Positions 42,571 through 56,652 of a stretch of DNA of 64,000 nucleotides are shown here, piece after piece. The position numbers and the translations under genes were made by a program. Every line of letters begins with the position of its first letter. Within the stretch, counting starts at the first letter, position 1. The DNA is taken from NCBI RefSeq assembly GCF_027594825.1, contig NZ_CP088930.1, positions 2,851,019-2,915,018 of the forward strand. The letters are read 5' to 3'. The notes beneath the pieces are model-generated. The model worked only from the letters and a program-made list of their open reading frames with translations, had not been told where the DNA came from and ran no database searches. The DNA comes from Serratia liquefaciens. Its GTDB lineage: Bacteria > Pseudomonadota > Gammaproteobacteria > Enterobacterales > Enterobacteriaceae.

Positions 42571-43194
42571 TTACTTCTGCTCGCTGAGGAATTTAACCAC
42601 GTCGGCGAATTGCTTCACGTAAGCATCCATCGAACTGGTGTCCAGACCGTCGTTTTTAACCATGTATTTGCCGTTAACAAATACCGCCGGCACGCCGCGC
42701 AGTTGCAGATCTTCTGCGGCTTTCTCCTGTTGTACCACCAGGGATTTCACCACGAAGCTGTTCAGAGCCCCATCATAATCCGCCGCGCTTACGCCAGCTT
42801 TCACAAACACGTTGCGAATATCATCAGGCGTTTGCACAGTCTGAGTTTTCTGCACCGCTTCAAACATCAACGGGCTGACTTTATCTTCCACACCCAGCGC
42901 CATTGCAACAGCCCATGCCTGAGTCAGTTGTTTACCCAACGGCCCCAGGAACTCAACGTGGTACTTGGTCATTTTAGTGCCCGCAGGCAGCGCTTTTTTC
43001 ACATTTTCGGAAACGTGATAAACCTGCTCGAACTGGTAGCAGTGTGGGCAATAGAAGGAGAAGAACTCCAGTACCTGAGGTTCACCCGTCACTGGCTTGT
43101 CCAGGGTGACGTACTGAGTCCCATCGCTAAACTGCGCAGCCGAGGCACTGAATGCCATTACCATGCCAACGAGCGCCAACCAAATTTTCTTCAT
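42571..43194 (-). CDS. dsbA: periplasmic thiol:disulfide oxidoreductase DsbA
   Basis: Introduces disulfides into exported proteins; reoxidised by DsbB. 207 residues with a signal peptide cleaved after residue 19 ([19 protein letters not shown]). The active site CPHC is at 49-52 (mature Cys30/Cys33), and the cis-proline is in RGVPAVFV. It lies 29 bases after srkA on the same strand; in E. coli srkA-dsbA form a Cpx-responsive operon. Confidence 0.97.
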   Translation of the reverse strand: MKKIWLALVGMVMAFSASAAQFSDGTQYVTLDKPVTGEPQVLEFFSFYCPHCYQFEQVYHVSENVKKALPAGTKMTKYHVEFLGPLGKQLTQAWAVAMALGVEDKVSPLMFEAVQKTQTVQTPDDIRNVFVKAGVSAADYDGALNSFVVKSLVVQQEKAAEDLQLRGVPAVFVNGKYMVKNDGLDTSSMDAYVKQFADVVKFLSEQK

Positions 43195-43223
43195 AAGACT
43201 AAACTCTCCATTGTGTTAAAGCT

Positions 43224-44210
43224 TCAATACATTGGCATCAGCTGCAGAGGGGGCTCCTGCAACAGCTTAACCTGTTCGGTGAATGCCGCCGTCTGAGATA
43301 ACCAAAAATCAGACTCCGCCATCCACGGAAAACTTTTAGGGAACGCAGGATCTTGCCAACGGCGAGCGACCCATGCCAGGTAGTAAACCATACGCATAGC
43401 ACGCAGCGGCTCGATCAGCGCCAACTCACTTTGATCAAACTCGGCAAACTCTGAGTACGCTTCCAACAAAATATCTAACTGCATCAAACGATCGCGACGC
43501 TCGCCGTGCAACAACATCCACAGATCCTGTATCGCCGGCCCGTTACGCGCGTCATCAAGATCAACAAACAGTGGGCCATCACGCCACAGGATATTGCCCG
43601 GATGGCAGTCACCGTGCAAACGCCGCGGTTGCCAATCCTGATGCCAATGCTGTTTGATCGCCTCAATCAGCTTGTCAGTCGCTGCAAGAAAGCTGTCTCG
43701 CTGCGCTTTGGGCAACAGCTCACTGCCCGCCAAAACCTGACGCGGTATAGTGAGGTACTCCTCGATGCCCATCGTCGGACGTTCAACAAACAGGCTTTCG
43801 CTACCCACCTGATGAATGCGCCCCAGGAAACGGCCAACCCACTCCAGTTGATCGAGATTGTCGATCTCATACTGCCGCCCGCCAACGCTGGGAAAAACCG
43901 TAAAAAAGAAACCGTTGTGCGTATGCAGCGTATTGCCCTGCAGGACTAATGGCGCAACTGCAGGGATCTCCGCCAGAGCAAGATCGTGGGAGAACTGATG
44001 TTCTTCACCAATTTGTTTCGCGCTCCAACGTTCGGGCCGATAAAACTTCACCACATAACGCTTACGATCCTCGTCCATAAACTGATAAACGCGGTTTTCG
44101 TAACTGTTAAGCGCCGTTAGCCCGGAGTCTACACGCAGGCCAACCCCTTCCAACGCATCCATAATCAGGTCGGGCGACAGGGTCTGAAAATTAAAAGCTG
44201 AGTTGTTCAT
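43224..44210 (-). CDS. srkA: stress response kinase A (YihE/RdoA)
   Basis: Ser/Thr protein kinase of the choline-kinase/APH fold that protects cells during envelope stress and counters MazEF-type death in E. coli. 328 residues, identical to E. coli length, from the ATG at 44210; an upstream in-frame extension lacks homology. The catalytic loop LHGDCHPGNILW gives Asp201 and Asn206, and the metal-binding Asp217 is in VDLDDA. It precedes dsbA. Confidence 0.96.
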   Translation of the reverse strand: MNNSAFNFQTLSPDLIMDALEGVGLRVDSGLTALNSYENRVYQFMDEDRKRYVVKFYRPERWSAKQIGEEHQFSHDLALAEIPAVAPLVLQGNTLHTHNGFFFTVFPSVGGRQYEIDNLDQLEWVGRFLGRIHQVGSESLFVERPTMGIEEYLTIPRQVLAGSELLPKAQRDSFLAATDKLIEAIKQHWHQDWQPRRLHGDCHPGNILWRDGPLFVDLDDARNGPAIQDLWMLLHGERRDRLMQLDILLEAYSEFAEFDQSELALIEPLRAMRMVYYLAWVARRWQDPAFPKSFPWMAESDFWLSQTAAFTEQVKLLQEPPLQLMPMY

Positions 44211-44315
44211 AACAACATTCGGTTTCGTTTGGGTGACATCACAATGCCGGGATTGAGAAATAGTAGCATTAATGACGGGCTGCACGAGCAACGGCTTCAC
44301 CCTGGCGCACGAATG

Positions 44316-44585
44316 CTAATCCTTGATCACGCCACGGGCGCGTAGCAATGCCGTTTTGAAGTCTTCCTCATAATCCTTTTTCAGACCAGGGATCTGTTCG
44401 CTGCCGGCGCTGCCGCGCATTTTCAAATGGTAGATCAGGATATCATCGCTCAGTTCAGCCAGATTGCCCTGAAAGCCAGCTTCTTGCGCCAACTTCTGCA
44501 AAAACTGGATCAGATTAAGATCCGGATCTTCCTGCCAGGCCGGGTGCAGAAGCTCAATCAGCTCGTTTACGCGGTGCGTTTTCAT
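44316..44585 (-). CDS. yihD: conserved protein YihD (DUF1040)
   Basis: 89 residues from the ATG at 44585, the same length as E. coli YihD; the 33-codon upstream extension was rejected. Conserved stretches are [29 protein letters not shown] and [20 protein letters not shown]. Function unknown; small, acidic and soluble. It is upstream of srkA on the same strand and divergent from mobA. Confidence 0.93.
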   Translation of the reverse strand: MKTHRVNELIELLHPAWQEDPDLNLIQFLQKLAQEAGFQGNLAELSDDILIYHLKMRGSAGSEQIPGLKKDYEEDFKTALLRARGVIKD

Positions 44586-44736
44586 CGCAATATTGTCCAA
44601 TAGAATCAATAAACACACAAAGTAACAGGCTTGCCAACGCAGTGAAAGAAGCAGCTTGTCAATAAAGGTAAATCCTGATGCCATACCGGCTTTAGCGCTA
44701 CAATCATGGCGTTAGTCACAATGCGGAATTTGAAAT

Positions 44737-45330
44737 ATGCATGAAGAGATTACCGGCATTATTCTGGCCGGAGGGCGTGCCACTCGCATGGGCGGGGAAG
44801 ATAAAGGTCTGGTTTCGGTTGCCGGCATCCCCCTGTATCAGTACGTGCTTGCCCGACTACGGCCGCAGGTCGGGCCGATAGCCATCAACGCCAATCGCAA
44901 TCAAGCACGGTATAGGGAAAGTGGCCTGCCGATAATCAGCGATCTGACCCCTGACTTTTCAGGCCCGCTCGCCGGTATGCTGGCCGGCCTGAAACACGCG
45001 ACGACCGAATGGGTGGCCTTTGTGCCCTGTGATGTTCCTGACTTTCCTGCAACGCTCATCGAGAAACTCTGGCAACACAAAGGAAGTGCGATAGCCGCCT
45101 ATGCCAGTGATGGGGAACGGGCGCACCCAACGCTGGCGCTATTGCACACCAGTCTGGCGACTCCGTTGGAGGATTATCTGGCCCGCGGTGAACGCAAGCT
45201 GATGCTGTTCCTGGAGGCAGCAGGTGCTCAACAGGTAGCGTTTGAAGGGCAACAGATGGCATTCCATAATCTTAATACACAAGAAGACTGCCAAAATTGG
45301 CTGCTGGAGAAAGAAACTCCCCATGGATAG
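44737..45330 (+). CDS. mobA: molybdenum cofactor guanylyltransferase
   Basis: Joins GMP to Mo-molybdopterin to form the bis-MGD cofactor used by nitrate, DMSO and formate enzymes. 197 residues (E. coli 194). The GTP-binding signature LAGGRATRMGGEDKGL is at residues 10-25 and the Mg-binding aspartate in PCDVPDFP. The 3' end overlaps mobB by eight bases. Confidence 0.96.
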   Translation: MHEEITGIILAGGRATRMGGEDKGLVSVAGIPLYQYVLARLRPQVGPIAINANRNQARYRESGLPIISDLTPDFSGPLAGMLAGLKHATTEWVAFVPCDVPDFPATLIEKLWQHKGSAIAAYASDGERAHPTLALLHTSLATPLEDYLARGERKLMLFLEAAGAQQVAFEGQQMAFHNLNTQEDCQNWLLEKETPHG

Positions 45331-45844
45331 TACTCTGCAACCTCCTCTGCTCGCCATTGCTGCCTATAGCGGTACGGGCAAAACCACCCTGCTTAAACAA
45401 TTGATTCCTTTATTAAAGCAGCGGCAAATCCGCGTAGGGCTGATCAAACATACCCATCATGATATGGATGTCGATACCCCCGGCAAAGACAGTTATGAAC
45501 TGCGCAAAGCCGGTGCCGACCAAACGTTGGTCGCCAGCGATCGTCGCTGGGCACTAATGACAGAAACGCCGGAACAACCCCCGCTGGATCTTCAGTATTT
45601 GGCGAGTCGTTTTGATACTGGCAAGGTGGATATCATTTTAGTCGAAGGGTTCAAGCATGAGCCCATCAGTAAAATCATTCTCTATCGTGAAGAGATAGGC
45701 AGACCGCTTGAGGATATGCTGGACGAGTGCGTTATCGCCGTTGCCAGCGATCGGCTAATCCCTGGAAAGGCCAGACTGTTGGACCTTAATGACCCAGAGT
45801 GCATCGCTGACTTTATCGCGGACTGGTTAAAAAGCGCAGCCTAG
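45323..45844 (+). CDS. mobB: molybdopterin-guanine dinucleotide biosynthesis adapter MobB
   Basis: GTP-binding partner of MobA, not essential for cofactor synthesis. 173 residues from the ATG at 45323; a longer frame inside mobA was rejected. The P-loop AAYSGTGKTTL and the segment LIKHTHHDMDVDTPGKDS are family hallmarks, as is ILVEGFKHEPI. It is convergent with the rRNA operon, the same neighbour as E. coli rrnA. Confidence 0.95.
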   Translation: MDSTLQPPLLAIAAYSGTGKTTLLKQLIPLLKQRQIRVGLIKHTHHDMDVDTPGKDSYELRKAGADQTLVASDRRWALMTETPEQPPLDLQYLASRFDTGKVDIILVEGFKHEPISKIILYREEIGRPLEDMLDECVIAVASDRLIPGKARLLDLNDPECIADFIADWLKSAA

Positions 45845-45872
45845 CTGCGCCATTTTTTCTTTTCCGCATAGC

Positions 45873-45899
45873 AAAAAGGCCATCCTTGCGGATGGCCTC
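45873..45899 (-). terminator. rRNA operon terminator
   Basis: On the minus strand GGCCATCC-GCAA-GGATGGCC is followed by five Ts, 15 bases after the 5S gene. It also separates mobB. Confidence 0.92.
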
Positions 45900-45911
45900 T
45901 TGGCTTGATTG

Positions 45912-46031
45912 ATGCCTGGCAGTGTCCTACTCTCGCATGGGGAGACCCCACACTACCATCGGCGCTACGGCGTTTCACTTCTGAGTTCGGCATGGGGTCA
46001 GGTGGGACCACCGCGCTATTGCCGCCAGGCA
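45912..46031 (-). rRNA. rrf: 5S ribosomal RNA
   Basis: 120 bases beginning TGCCTGGCGGCAATAGCGCG and ending GCCAGGCAT, with the conserved ACCCCATGCCGAACTCAG core; nearly identical to E. coli 5S. The 23S-5S spacer is 96 bases with no tRNA. Confidence 0.98.
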
Positions 46032-46127
46032 AATTCTGTTTCATTCTAACCGCTACTCACGTAGCCATCAGAACCAATCTCGGAACTTCGCTGAAAATCT
46101 GTCTCTCTAAAACACCTTTGGTGTTGT

Positions 46128-49037
<2,910 letters not shown>

Positions 49038-49182
49038 TCACAACCCGAAGGTGTTTCTGTAAACAGAGAACACTGTCGTGCTGTTTATTTGAGAGACTCT
49101 ATGACAGGTTAATCCTTACCCCAATAGTTCTACGGAGGGATAAGTTTCAGCTGTCATGTTTCAATTTTCAGCTTGTTCCAGA

Positions 49183-49195
49183 TTGTTAAAGAGCA
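49183..49195 (-). promoter_or_regulatory. spacer boxA antitermination element
   Basis: TGCTCTTTAACAA on the minus strand between tRNA-Glu and 23S; binds NusB/NusE to protect rRNA transcription from Rho. Confidence 0.85.
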
Positions 49196-49282
49196 ATATC
49201 TTAAACACGACTCGCAAGAGTCATCTTTAAGATGTTTTCGGTTATTGCTAACCGGTGATAATGTCTTTCACTCATTATCGGA

Positions 49283-49358
49283 TGGCGTCCCCAAGGGGAT
49301 TCGAACCCCTGTTACAGCCGTGAAAGGGCAGTGTCCTAGGCCTCTAGACGATGGGGAC
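49283..49358 (-). tRNA. gltU: tRNA-Glu (anticodon UUC)
   Basis: 76 bases including an encoded CCA. Acceptor GTCCCCA pairs with TGGGGAC, the anticodon loop is CTTTCAC, and the T loop is GGTTCGAATCC. It lies in the 16S-23S spacer as in the tRNA-Glu class of rRNA operons (rrnB, C, E, G in E. coli). I use the symbol of the rrnC copy by context. Confidence 0.97.
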
Positions 49359-49499
49359 ACAAAATCCGATTAAACCAGGGTTTAACCGTTTCTCGTATCA
49401 GCATGAGTCAGTGACTCATTACATCAACAGGTAGCGCTTTGCTCGTTACTTTTCATCAGACAATCTGTGTGAGCACTACACGCAATCAATATCATTAGG

Positions 49500-51041
<1,542 letters not shown>

Positions 51042-51223
51042 AAAAGCTTGATTTGCTTCAACTCGTGAAGCGATGCTCGAAAATTAACTTTCGTAATAAT
51101 CAGACCGTTGACGAATCAACCGACTGACTTATTGCTTGGTCACTCTTCAAGACTTGATATTTTTTCGAACCCGAAGGTTCTGGATATCGTCTTGTGGAGT
51201 GCCCACACAGATTGTCTGATAAA

Positions 51224-51236
51224 TTGTTAAAGAGCA
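51224..51236 (-). promoter_or_regulatory. leader boxA antitermination element
   Basis: TGCTCTTTAACAA in the rRNA leader, about 190 bases before 16S, identical to the spacer copy. Confidence 0.88.
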
Positions 51237-51266
51237 GTGAGTTAGGTTGCTAACTCGAGGTGGCGT

Positions 51267-51294
51267 ATATTACGCTTTTCACCTGAAGAGTCAA
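51267..51294 (-). promoter_or_regulatory. rRNA promoter P2
   Basis: TTGACT (51294-51289) and TAATAT (51272-51267), 16-base spacing. It is the constitutive downstream rrn promoter. Confidence 0.85.
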
Positions 51295-51397
51295 GCTTTT
51301 TTCTTATTAAGAAACGGTGTTTTCACCGGCTTGAATCTTTCTGGCTGGGCGACTGGTTCTCGTTAGAGGAGTCGTTGTTCCCGGTCAGTGGAGGCGC

Positions 51398-51425
51398 ATT
51401 ATAGGGAGTTCTCAGAAGGCCGCAA
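51398..51425 (-). promoter_or_regulatory. rRNA promoter P1
   Basis: TTGCGG (51425-51420) and TATAAT (51403-51398), 16-base spacing, in the context CTCCCTATAATGCGCC, which is the E. coli rrn P1 core with its GC-rich discriminator. An A/T-rich stretch upstream (around 51432-51450) fits an UP element. Confidence 0.9.
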
Positions 51426-51577
51426 CCCCTAAATGCAAAAAACTTTTCAAGCGCGGTATTTTTCGACAAAACGCTGCACAAGCCAGCGTTTTCGTCACTT
51501 TTTCCGGAAATCAGCGACAAAAGCTGGCGATCCGTAGAGTAAAATAAGAGTAACAATGTCAGTAAGGACTCGCAGCC

Positions 51578-52267
51578 ATGCAATTTAATGCTCAACAACA
51601 GGCCGCCCAACGCAATCTTTCTTATCTACTTGCAGAAAAACTCGGCCAACAAATTCTGGCAGGCGATTATCAGGCCGGCAGTATCCTGCCCGGGGAGATG
51701 GAACTAGGGGAACAATTTGGCGTGAGCCGCACCGCGGTACGTGAAGCGGTGAAGATGCTGGCCGCCAAAGGCATGCTGCTCCCCCGTCCGCGCATCGGCA
51801 CCCGGGTCATGCCGCAAAGCCAGTGGAACTTTCTCGATCAGGATTTACTGACCTGGTGGATGACCAAAGAGAACTTCGATCAGGTGATGCAGCATTTCCT
51901 TATCCTGCGAACCTCGCTGGAACCTCAGGCCTGCTCATTGGCGGCTGCCAACGCCAGCACGCAGCAAACTGCGCGGTTGGCTGAACTGATGGCTGAAATG
52001 CGGGCACTGCATGTTCAGTTTGACCGCGAGCACTGGATCCAGGTCGATACCCAGTTCCACCAGCTTATCTATGAGGCCAGCGGTAATCCGTTTCTAACCT
52101 CATTCGCCAACCTGTTTAGTTCGGTGTATCAAAGTTACTTCCGCGCCATCACCGGTAACGAAGTGATTAAGCTCCAGAACCATCAGGCCATTGTCGATGC
52201 GATACTCGCCGGCGACGGTGCAGGGGCACTAGCTGCCTGCCAGGTGTTGCTCAGAGAGAAAGACTAA
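51578..52267 (+). CDS. yieP: FadR/GntR-family regulator YieP
   Basis: 229 residues. An N-terminal winged helix (residues about 15-75, PGEMELGEQFGVSRTAVREAVKMLAAKG) is followed by an FCD-type all-helical ligand domain (from about 95; RTSLEPQACSLAAAN, HQLIYEASGNPF). It is highly similar to E. coli YieP, which sits at the same place next to rrnC and hsrA. Ligand unknown to me. The nearest downstream gene, hsrA, is the most likely target (inference). Confidence 0.92.
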   Translation: MQFNAQQQAAQRNLSYLLAEKLGQQILAGDYQAGSILPGEMELGEQFGVSRTAVREAVKMLAAKGMLLPRPRIGTRVMPQSQWNFLDQDLLTWWMTKENFDQVMQHFLILRTSLEPQACSLAAANASTQQTARLAELMAEMRALHVQFDREHWIQVDTQFHQLIYEASGNPFLTSFANLFSSVYQSYFRAITGNEVIKLQNHQAIVDAILAGDGAGALAACQVLLREKD

Positions 52268-52333
52268 CTCATGCCCTACTTATATATAGAAGAACAATGA
52301 AGGGACGAATACGACAGTTAACCGGGAATCAAA

Positions 52334-53749
52334 ATGACTAAATCCGCGCGCAGTATGGCAGGGCTCCCCTGGATCGCCGCAATGGCGTTCTTTATGCAGG
52401 CGTTGGACGCCACTATCCTCAACACTGCGTTGCCTGCAATAGCGCAAAGTCTGGAGCGTTCGCCACTGGCGATGCAATCAGCCGTGATCAGCTATACCTT
52501 GACGGTTGCCATGCTGATCCCGGTCAGTGGCTGGCTGGCAGACCGTTTCGGTACCCGGCGGGTGTTTATCTTTGCGGTTTCGCTATTTACTCTCGGTTCG
52601 CTGCTGTGCGCGCTCTCCCCAACGCTAAGCGTGCTGGTAACCTCACGTGTCATTCAGGGCGTCGGGGGTGCGATGATGATGCCGGTGGCACGTTTGGCCC
52701 TGCTGCGCGCCTACCCGCGCAGCGAGCTGTTGCCGGTACTGAACTTCGTGACCATGCCAGGATTGGTTGGGCCGATCATGGGGCCGATGCTGGGGGGATG
52801 GCTGGTCACCTACGCCACCTGGCACTGGATTTTTCTGATCAACATCCCGATTGGCCTGCTCGGCATCTTTTATGCACGTAAATACATGCCAGACTTCACC
52901 ACCCCCAAGCGTCGCTTCGATTTCCTCGGCTTTATGCTGTTTGGCCTGAGCCTGGTGCTGGTTTCTACCGGGCTTGAGCTGTTCGGGGAACAGGTGCTGG
53001 CCAGCTATATCTCACTGGGTATTCTGCTCAGCGGCGTGGTGATGCTGTTCGGCTATATCGCTCACGCCCGCAGACACCCTCAGCCGCTGATTGGTTTGGA
53101 TTTATTCCAGACCCGAACCTTCTCTGTGGGCATTGCCGGCAATGTAGCCTCGCGTCTGGGCACCGGCTGCGTGCCGTTTCTGATGCCGCTGATGCTGCAG
53201 GTCGGTTTCGGTTATTCGGCGATTATTGCGGGCTGCATGATGGCACCGACGGCCATCGGCTCACTGATGGCGAAATCCACCGTGACTCAAGTGCTGCGCT
53301 GGTTCGGCTATCGCAAAACGCTGGTTGGCATCACGTTGATTATCGGCGTGCTGATCGCCCAGTTTGCATTACAAAGCCCGGGAATGCCGCTATGGTTGAT
53401 GATCCTGCCGCTGTTCGTGCTGGGGATGGCGATGTCTACGCAATTCACCGCCATGAATACCATCAGCCTGGCGGACTTAAACGATGCCAATGCCAGCTCC
53501 GGCAACAGCGTGCTGGCGGTCACTCAGCAGCTTTCCATCAGCTTCGGCGTGGCGATCAGCGCGGCGGTGCTGCGTTTCTATGAGTCTATGTCGCTCGGCA
53601 CCATGGTCGATCACTTCCACTACACCTTTATTACCATGGGGATTGTCACCCTGGCGTCGGCGTTTGTGTTCATGCTGTTAAAAAGGAAGGATGGTCGCAA
53701 CCTGATCAGCGGCCGTGACAGCAAGAAAGAAGCCAAGGCCAGCAGCTAG
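52334..53749 (+). CDS. hsrA: MFS drug:proton antiporter-like transporter HsrA
   Basis: 471 residues, about 14 membrane segments, DHA2 (EmrB/QacA) type. Visible MFS motifs: [13 protein letters not shown] in TM1, [13 protein letters not shown] in loop 2-3 (motif A) and [18 protein letters not shown]. Homologue of E. coli YieO/HsrA (475 residues), named for an effect on homocysteine resistance. It is convergent with rbsR; the two stop codons share one CTAG. Confidence 0.93.
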   Translation: MTKSARSMAGLPWIAAMAFFMQALDATILNTALPAIAQSLERSPLAMQSAVISYTLTVAMLIPVSGWLADRFGTRRVFIFAVSLFTLGSLLCALSPTLSVLVTSRVIQGVGGAMMMPVARLALLRAYPRSELLPVLNFVTMPGLVGPIMGPMLGGWLVTYATWHWIFLINIPIGLLGIFYARKYMPDFTTPKRRFDFLGFMLFGLSLVLVSTGLELFGEQVLASYISLGILLSGVVMLFGYIAHARRHPQPLIGLDLFQTRTFSVGIAGNVASRLGTGCVPFLMPLMLQVGFGYSAIIAGCMMAPTAIGSLMAKSTVTQVLRWFGYRKTLVGITLIIGVLIAQFALQSPGMPLWLMILPLFVLGMAMSTQFTAMNTISLADLNDANASSGNSVLAVTQQLSISFGVAISAAVLRFYESMSLGTMVDHFHYTFITMGIVTLASAFVFMLLKRKDGRNLISGRDSKKEAKASS

Positions 53750-54747
53750 CGGCGACCGACCGAGGCACGTTCCACCAGCTCAGGGGTCAGTACCAGAACC
53801 TGAGCTTCACGCTCCGGGTTCTGCAGGCGATTGATCAGCGCATCGATCGCCAACTCGCCCAGCGAATCTTTCGGTTGATGGATAGTGCTTAGCGGTGGAG
53901 CAAGGTATTTGGCCAGTTCGATATCGTCGTAACCCATCACCGCCATGTCCTGCGGTACCGATAGCCCTGCCTGATACAACGCCTGGTAAGCCCCCACCGC
54001 GACCGCGTCGTTGCCGGCGAACACCGCGTGGGGTGGCTCAGCCAAGGCCAACAGCTGTTTCATGGCGATGACACCGCCTTCAAATTCAAAATCGCAGTGC
54101 ACCTCATACCCCGGCAGGATCGCCAGCCCAGCACGCTGCATGGCGCTGCGGTAGCCTTCCAGTCGATGGCGTGCAGTGGTTTTATCCTGTGGGCCAGCGA
54201 TGCAGGCGATTTTGCGATACCCGCGAGCGATCAGATGATCGGTCGCCATCTCACCACCCAACAAAGAGTTGTCCTGGATGATGTCGTTAGCCCCTTCGAA
54301 CGGCGCCCAGTCCATCATCACTATTGGTAGAGACGGATAGCGGCTCAGCGCATCCTGCGATGGCCGATGGTTTTCGGTACACATTAACAGCAGGCCATCG
54401 ACACGCTTTTGCAGCAGCGTTTCCATGTTGCGATTCATGCGCGCGGCATCTTCTTCGGTATTGCACAGGATCAAGCTGTAGCCGCGCTCATAGCAACTGC
54501 GCTCGACGCCGCGCACCACCTCGGCATAGAAGGGGTTGTTGCTGGAGGTAACCAGCATGCCGATGGTTCTGGTCTGATTCAGTTTGAGGCTGCGCGCTAG
54601 GGCGGAGGGCGCATAGTTCAGTTGTTCTACGGCCGCCATGATTTTGGCTCGCACGCTGTCGCTGACAAAGCGATTGTTATTAATGACGTGCGAAACCGTC
54701 GAGGTTGAAACGCCCGCCAGGCGGGCGACATCTTTCATGGTGGCCAA
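53746..54747 (-). CDS. rbsR: ribose operon repressor RbsR
   Basis: LacI-family repressor released by ribose. 333 residues (E. coli 330). The helix-turn-helix and hinge are [20 protein letters not shown] at residues 4-23 and [11 protein letters not shown]; the remainder is a periplasmic-binding-protein fold. It is the last gene of rbsDACBKR, five bases after rbsK; its operators lie upstream of rbsD. In E. coli it also affects purine nucleotide genes (from memory). Confidence 0.96.
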   Translation of the reverse strand: MATMKDVARLAGVSTSTVSHVINNNRFVSDSVRAKIMAAVEQLNYAPSALARSLKLNQTRTIGMLVTSSNNPFYAEVVRGVERSCYERGYSLILCNTEEDAARMNRNMETLLQKRVDGLLLMCTENHRPSQDALSRYPSLPIVMMDWAPFEGANDIIQDNSLLGGEMATDHLIARGYRKIACIAGPQDKTTARHRLEGYRSAMQRAGLAILPGYEVHCDFEFEGGVIAMKQLLALAEPPHAVFAGNDAVAVGAYQALYQAGLSVPQDMAVMGYDDIELAKYLAPPLSTIHQPKDSLGELAIDALINRLQNPEREAQVLVLTPELVERASVGRR

Positions 54748-54752
54748 GGGGG

Positions 54753-55679
54753 TTACTCCTGCTGCTGCAAGAAGGCGTCAATCTCTTCGCGCCAGGGCAC
54801 AGAAGGTTGGGCGCCAGGACGGGTCACCGCAATTGCCGCCGCCGCATGAGCAAAGCGCACCGCATCCGCCATGATTTTACCTTCCAGCAACGCCGTGACC
54901 AGCGCCCCGTTGAAGGTATCACCGGCGGCGATGGTATCGACCGCTTTAACCTTGAACCCCGGCACCAACTTTCCGTTGCCGTTCTCACTCAGCCACACGC
55001 CACGGCTGCCAAGGGTGATGATCACCGTTGCGATACCTTTATCGTGCAACGCCTGAGAGGCGCGCGCGGCGTCATTATCGTCATTGACCGCAATACCGGT
55101 CAGGCGCTGAGCTTCGGTTTCGTTTGGCGTAATCATATCGACAGTCGCCAGTAGCTCGTCCGGCAGCTCGCGGGCCGGCGCCGGGTTGAGGATCACCTGA
55201 GTCTGGTGCTGTTTCGCCAGTTGGGCTGCGGCAATAACGGTATCCAACGGAGATTCGAGCTGCATCAGCAGCGCCTCGGCGTCGATAATCTTTTGTTGAT
55301 AACGGGCCAGATAGTCGGGGGTTACGGCAGCATTGGCACCGGCATCGATGCCGATTACGTTCTCGCCTTCCGCATTAACGAAAATCAGCGCAACGCCCGT
55401 GGTGCTGTCGGCAATGGCTTCTATCGGTTGAGTATCAATGCGATCGCTCGCCAGTTGCTGACGCACACGTTCGCCGATGTCATCGGCACCCACGCAGGCG
55501 ATAAAAGCGATATCTGCACCGCTGCGCCCGGCCGCCACCGCCTGGTTTGCGCCTTTGCCGCCAAACGCCACTTTATACTGCTTCCCGATCACCGTTTCGC
55601 CCGGACGGGGAAACTGCTCGATATTAAGGATATGGTCGGCATTGATGCTGCCCAGAACCACCAGCTTACCTGTTGCCAT
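54753..55679 (-). CDS. rbsK: ribokinase
   Basis: Phosphorylates ribose to ribose-5-phosphate. 308 residues (E. coli 309) from the ATG at 55679, chosen over an in-frame ATG at 55709 by homology. PfkB-family signatures: [16 protein letters not shown] (substrate lid region) and [14 protein letters not shown] with the catalytic Asp. Also [13 protein letters not shown] and [12 protein letters not shown]. Confidence 0.96.
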   Translation of the reverse strand: MATGKLVVLGSINADHILNIEQFPRPGETVIGKQYKVAFGGKGANQAVAAGRSGADIAFIACVGADDIGERVRQQLASDRIDTQPIEAIADSTTGVALIFVNAEGENVIGIDAGANAAVTPDYLARYQQKIIDAEALLMQLESPLDTVIAAAQLAKQHQTQVILNPAPARELPDELLATVDMITPNETEAQRLTGIAVNDDNDAARASQALHDKGIATVIITLGSRGVWLSENGNGKLVPGFKVKAVDTIAAGDTFNGALVTALLEGKIMADAVRFAHAAAAIAVTRPGAQPSVPWREEIDAFLQQQE

Positions 55680-55740
55680 CGCATTGATTCCTGAATTGCG
55701 CGCCATCATAAACGCCCCGTTTTGATGGCGCTGATATGAC

Positions 55741-56631
55741 TTATTGGGTGACCAGTTTCAAATCCACCGGAATGGTAGCCGACACTTTCTCGCCTTTCAG
55801 CACTTTATCGGCCGTTTCTACGCCGATCACGCCGATCTGATCCGGACGCTGCGCGACGGTTGCCGCCAGCTTGCCGCCTTCGACCGCTTTCACGCCGTCG
55901 GCGGTGCCGTCGAAGCCTACCACGACCACGTCGGTTTTACCGGCGGTTTGCAGCGCACGCAGGGCACCCAGCGCCATTTCATCGTTCTGGGCAAACACCG
56001 CCTGCACATCCGGGTGAGCGGTCAGCAGGTTCTGCATCACGTTCAGGCCTTTGGTACGATCGAAATCCGCCGGCTGGCTGGCCAACAGTTTGAATTTATT
56101 CTGATCCAGCGACTGTTTAAACCCTTCGCCACGCTCGCGGGCCGCGGAGGTGCCGGCAATCCCTTCCAACTGGATCACTTTAGCGTCTGAACCCACTTTT
56201 TTGGCAATGAAATCGCCGGCCATTTTGCCGCCAACGCGGTTATCCGAAGCGATATGGCTGACCACTTCGCCCTTGCTTGCCACGCGGTCCAACGTGATGA
56301 CCGGGATCTTGGCCTGATTGGCCATCTTGATGGCGTTGCCGACCGCATCAGAATCGGTTGGGTTAATCAGCAGCAGTTTAGGCGCCTGCACCATCAGATC
56401 CTGCACGTTAGCCAGCTCTTTCGCCGGGTTATTCTGCGAATCCAACACCACCAGGTTGTAACCCAGCTTGTTGGCTTCCTGCTGAGCCCCCTCTTTCATC
56501 GAGACAAAGAACGGGTTGTTCAGCGTGGAAACTACCAGCGCAATGGTGTCTTTCGCCAGCGCGTTAGCGCTCAGGGTGGCGCTCAGTGCGAAGGCTGAAG
56601 CCAAAATTGCCAGTTTTTTCATTTTCATCAT
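55741..56631 (-). CDS. rbsB: ribose ABC transporter substrate-binding protein
   Basis: Periplasmic D-ribose receptor, also a ligand for the Trg chemoreceptor. 296 residues with a signal peptide cut after residue 26 (..[10 protein letters not shown]). The ribose-site segments NNPFF, ARERGEG and [15 protein letters not shown] are present. ATGs occur at 56631 and 56628; AGGA precedes them. It lies between rbsC and rbsK. Confidence 0.97.
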   Translation of the reverse strand: MMKMKKLAILASAFALSATLSANALAKDTIALVVSTLNNPFFVSMKEGAQQEANKLGYNLVVLDSQNNPAKELANVQDLMVQAPKLLLINPTDSDAVGNAIKMANQAKIPVITLDRVASKGEVVSHIASDNRVGGKMAGDFIAKKVGSDAKVIQLEGIAGTSAARERGEGFKQSLDQNKFKLLASQPADFDRTKGLNVMQNLLTAHPDVQAVFAQNDEMALGALRALQTAGKTDVVVVGFDGTADGVKAVEGGKLAATVAQRPDQIGVIGVETADKVLKGEKVSATIPVDLKLVTQ

Positions 56632-56652
56632 CGTGATTCCTGTAGGGGGAGG

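Noticed and set aside
49283..49358. tRNA-Glu as an integration site for a genomic island
   Set aside because: It is the normal spacer tRNA inside an rRNA operon, with no integrase or duplicated 3' end nearby.
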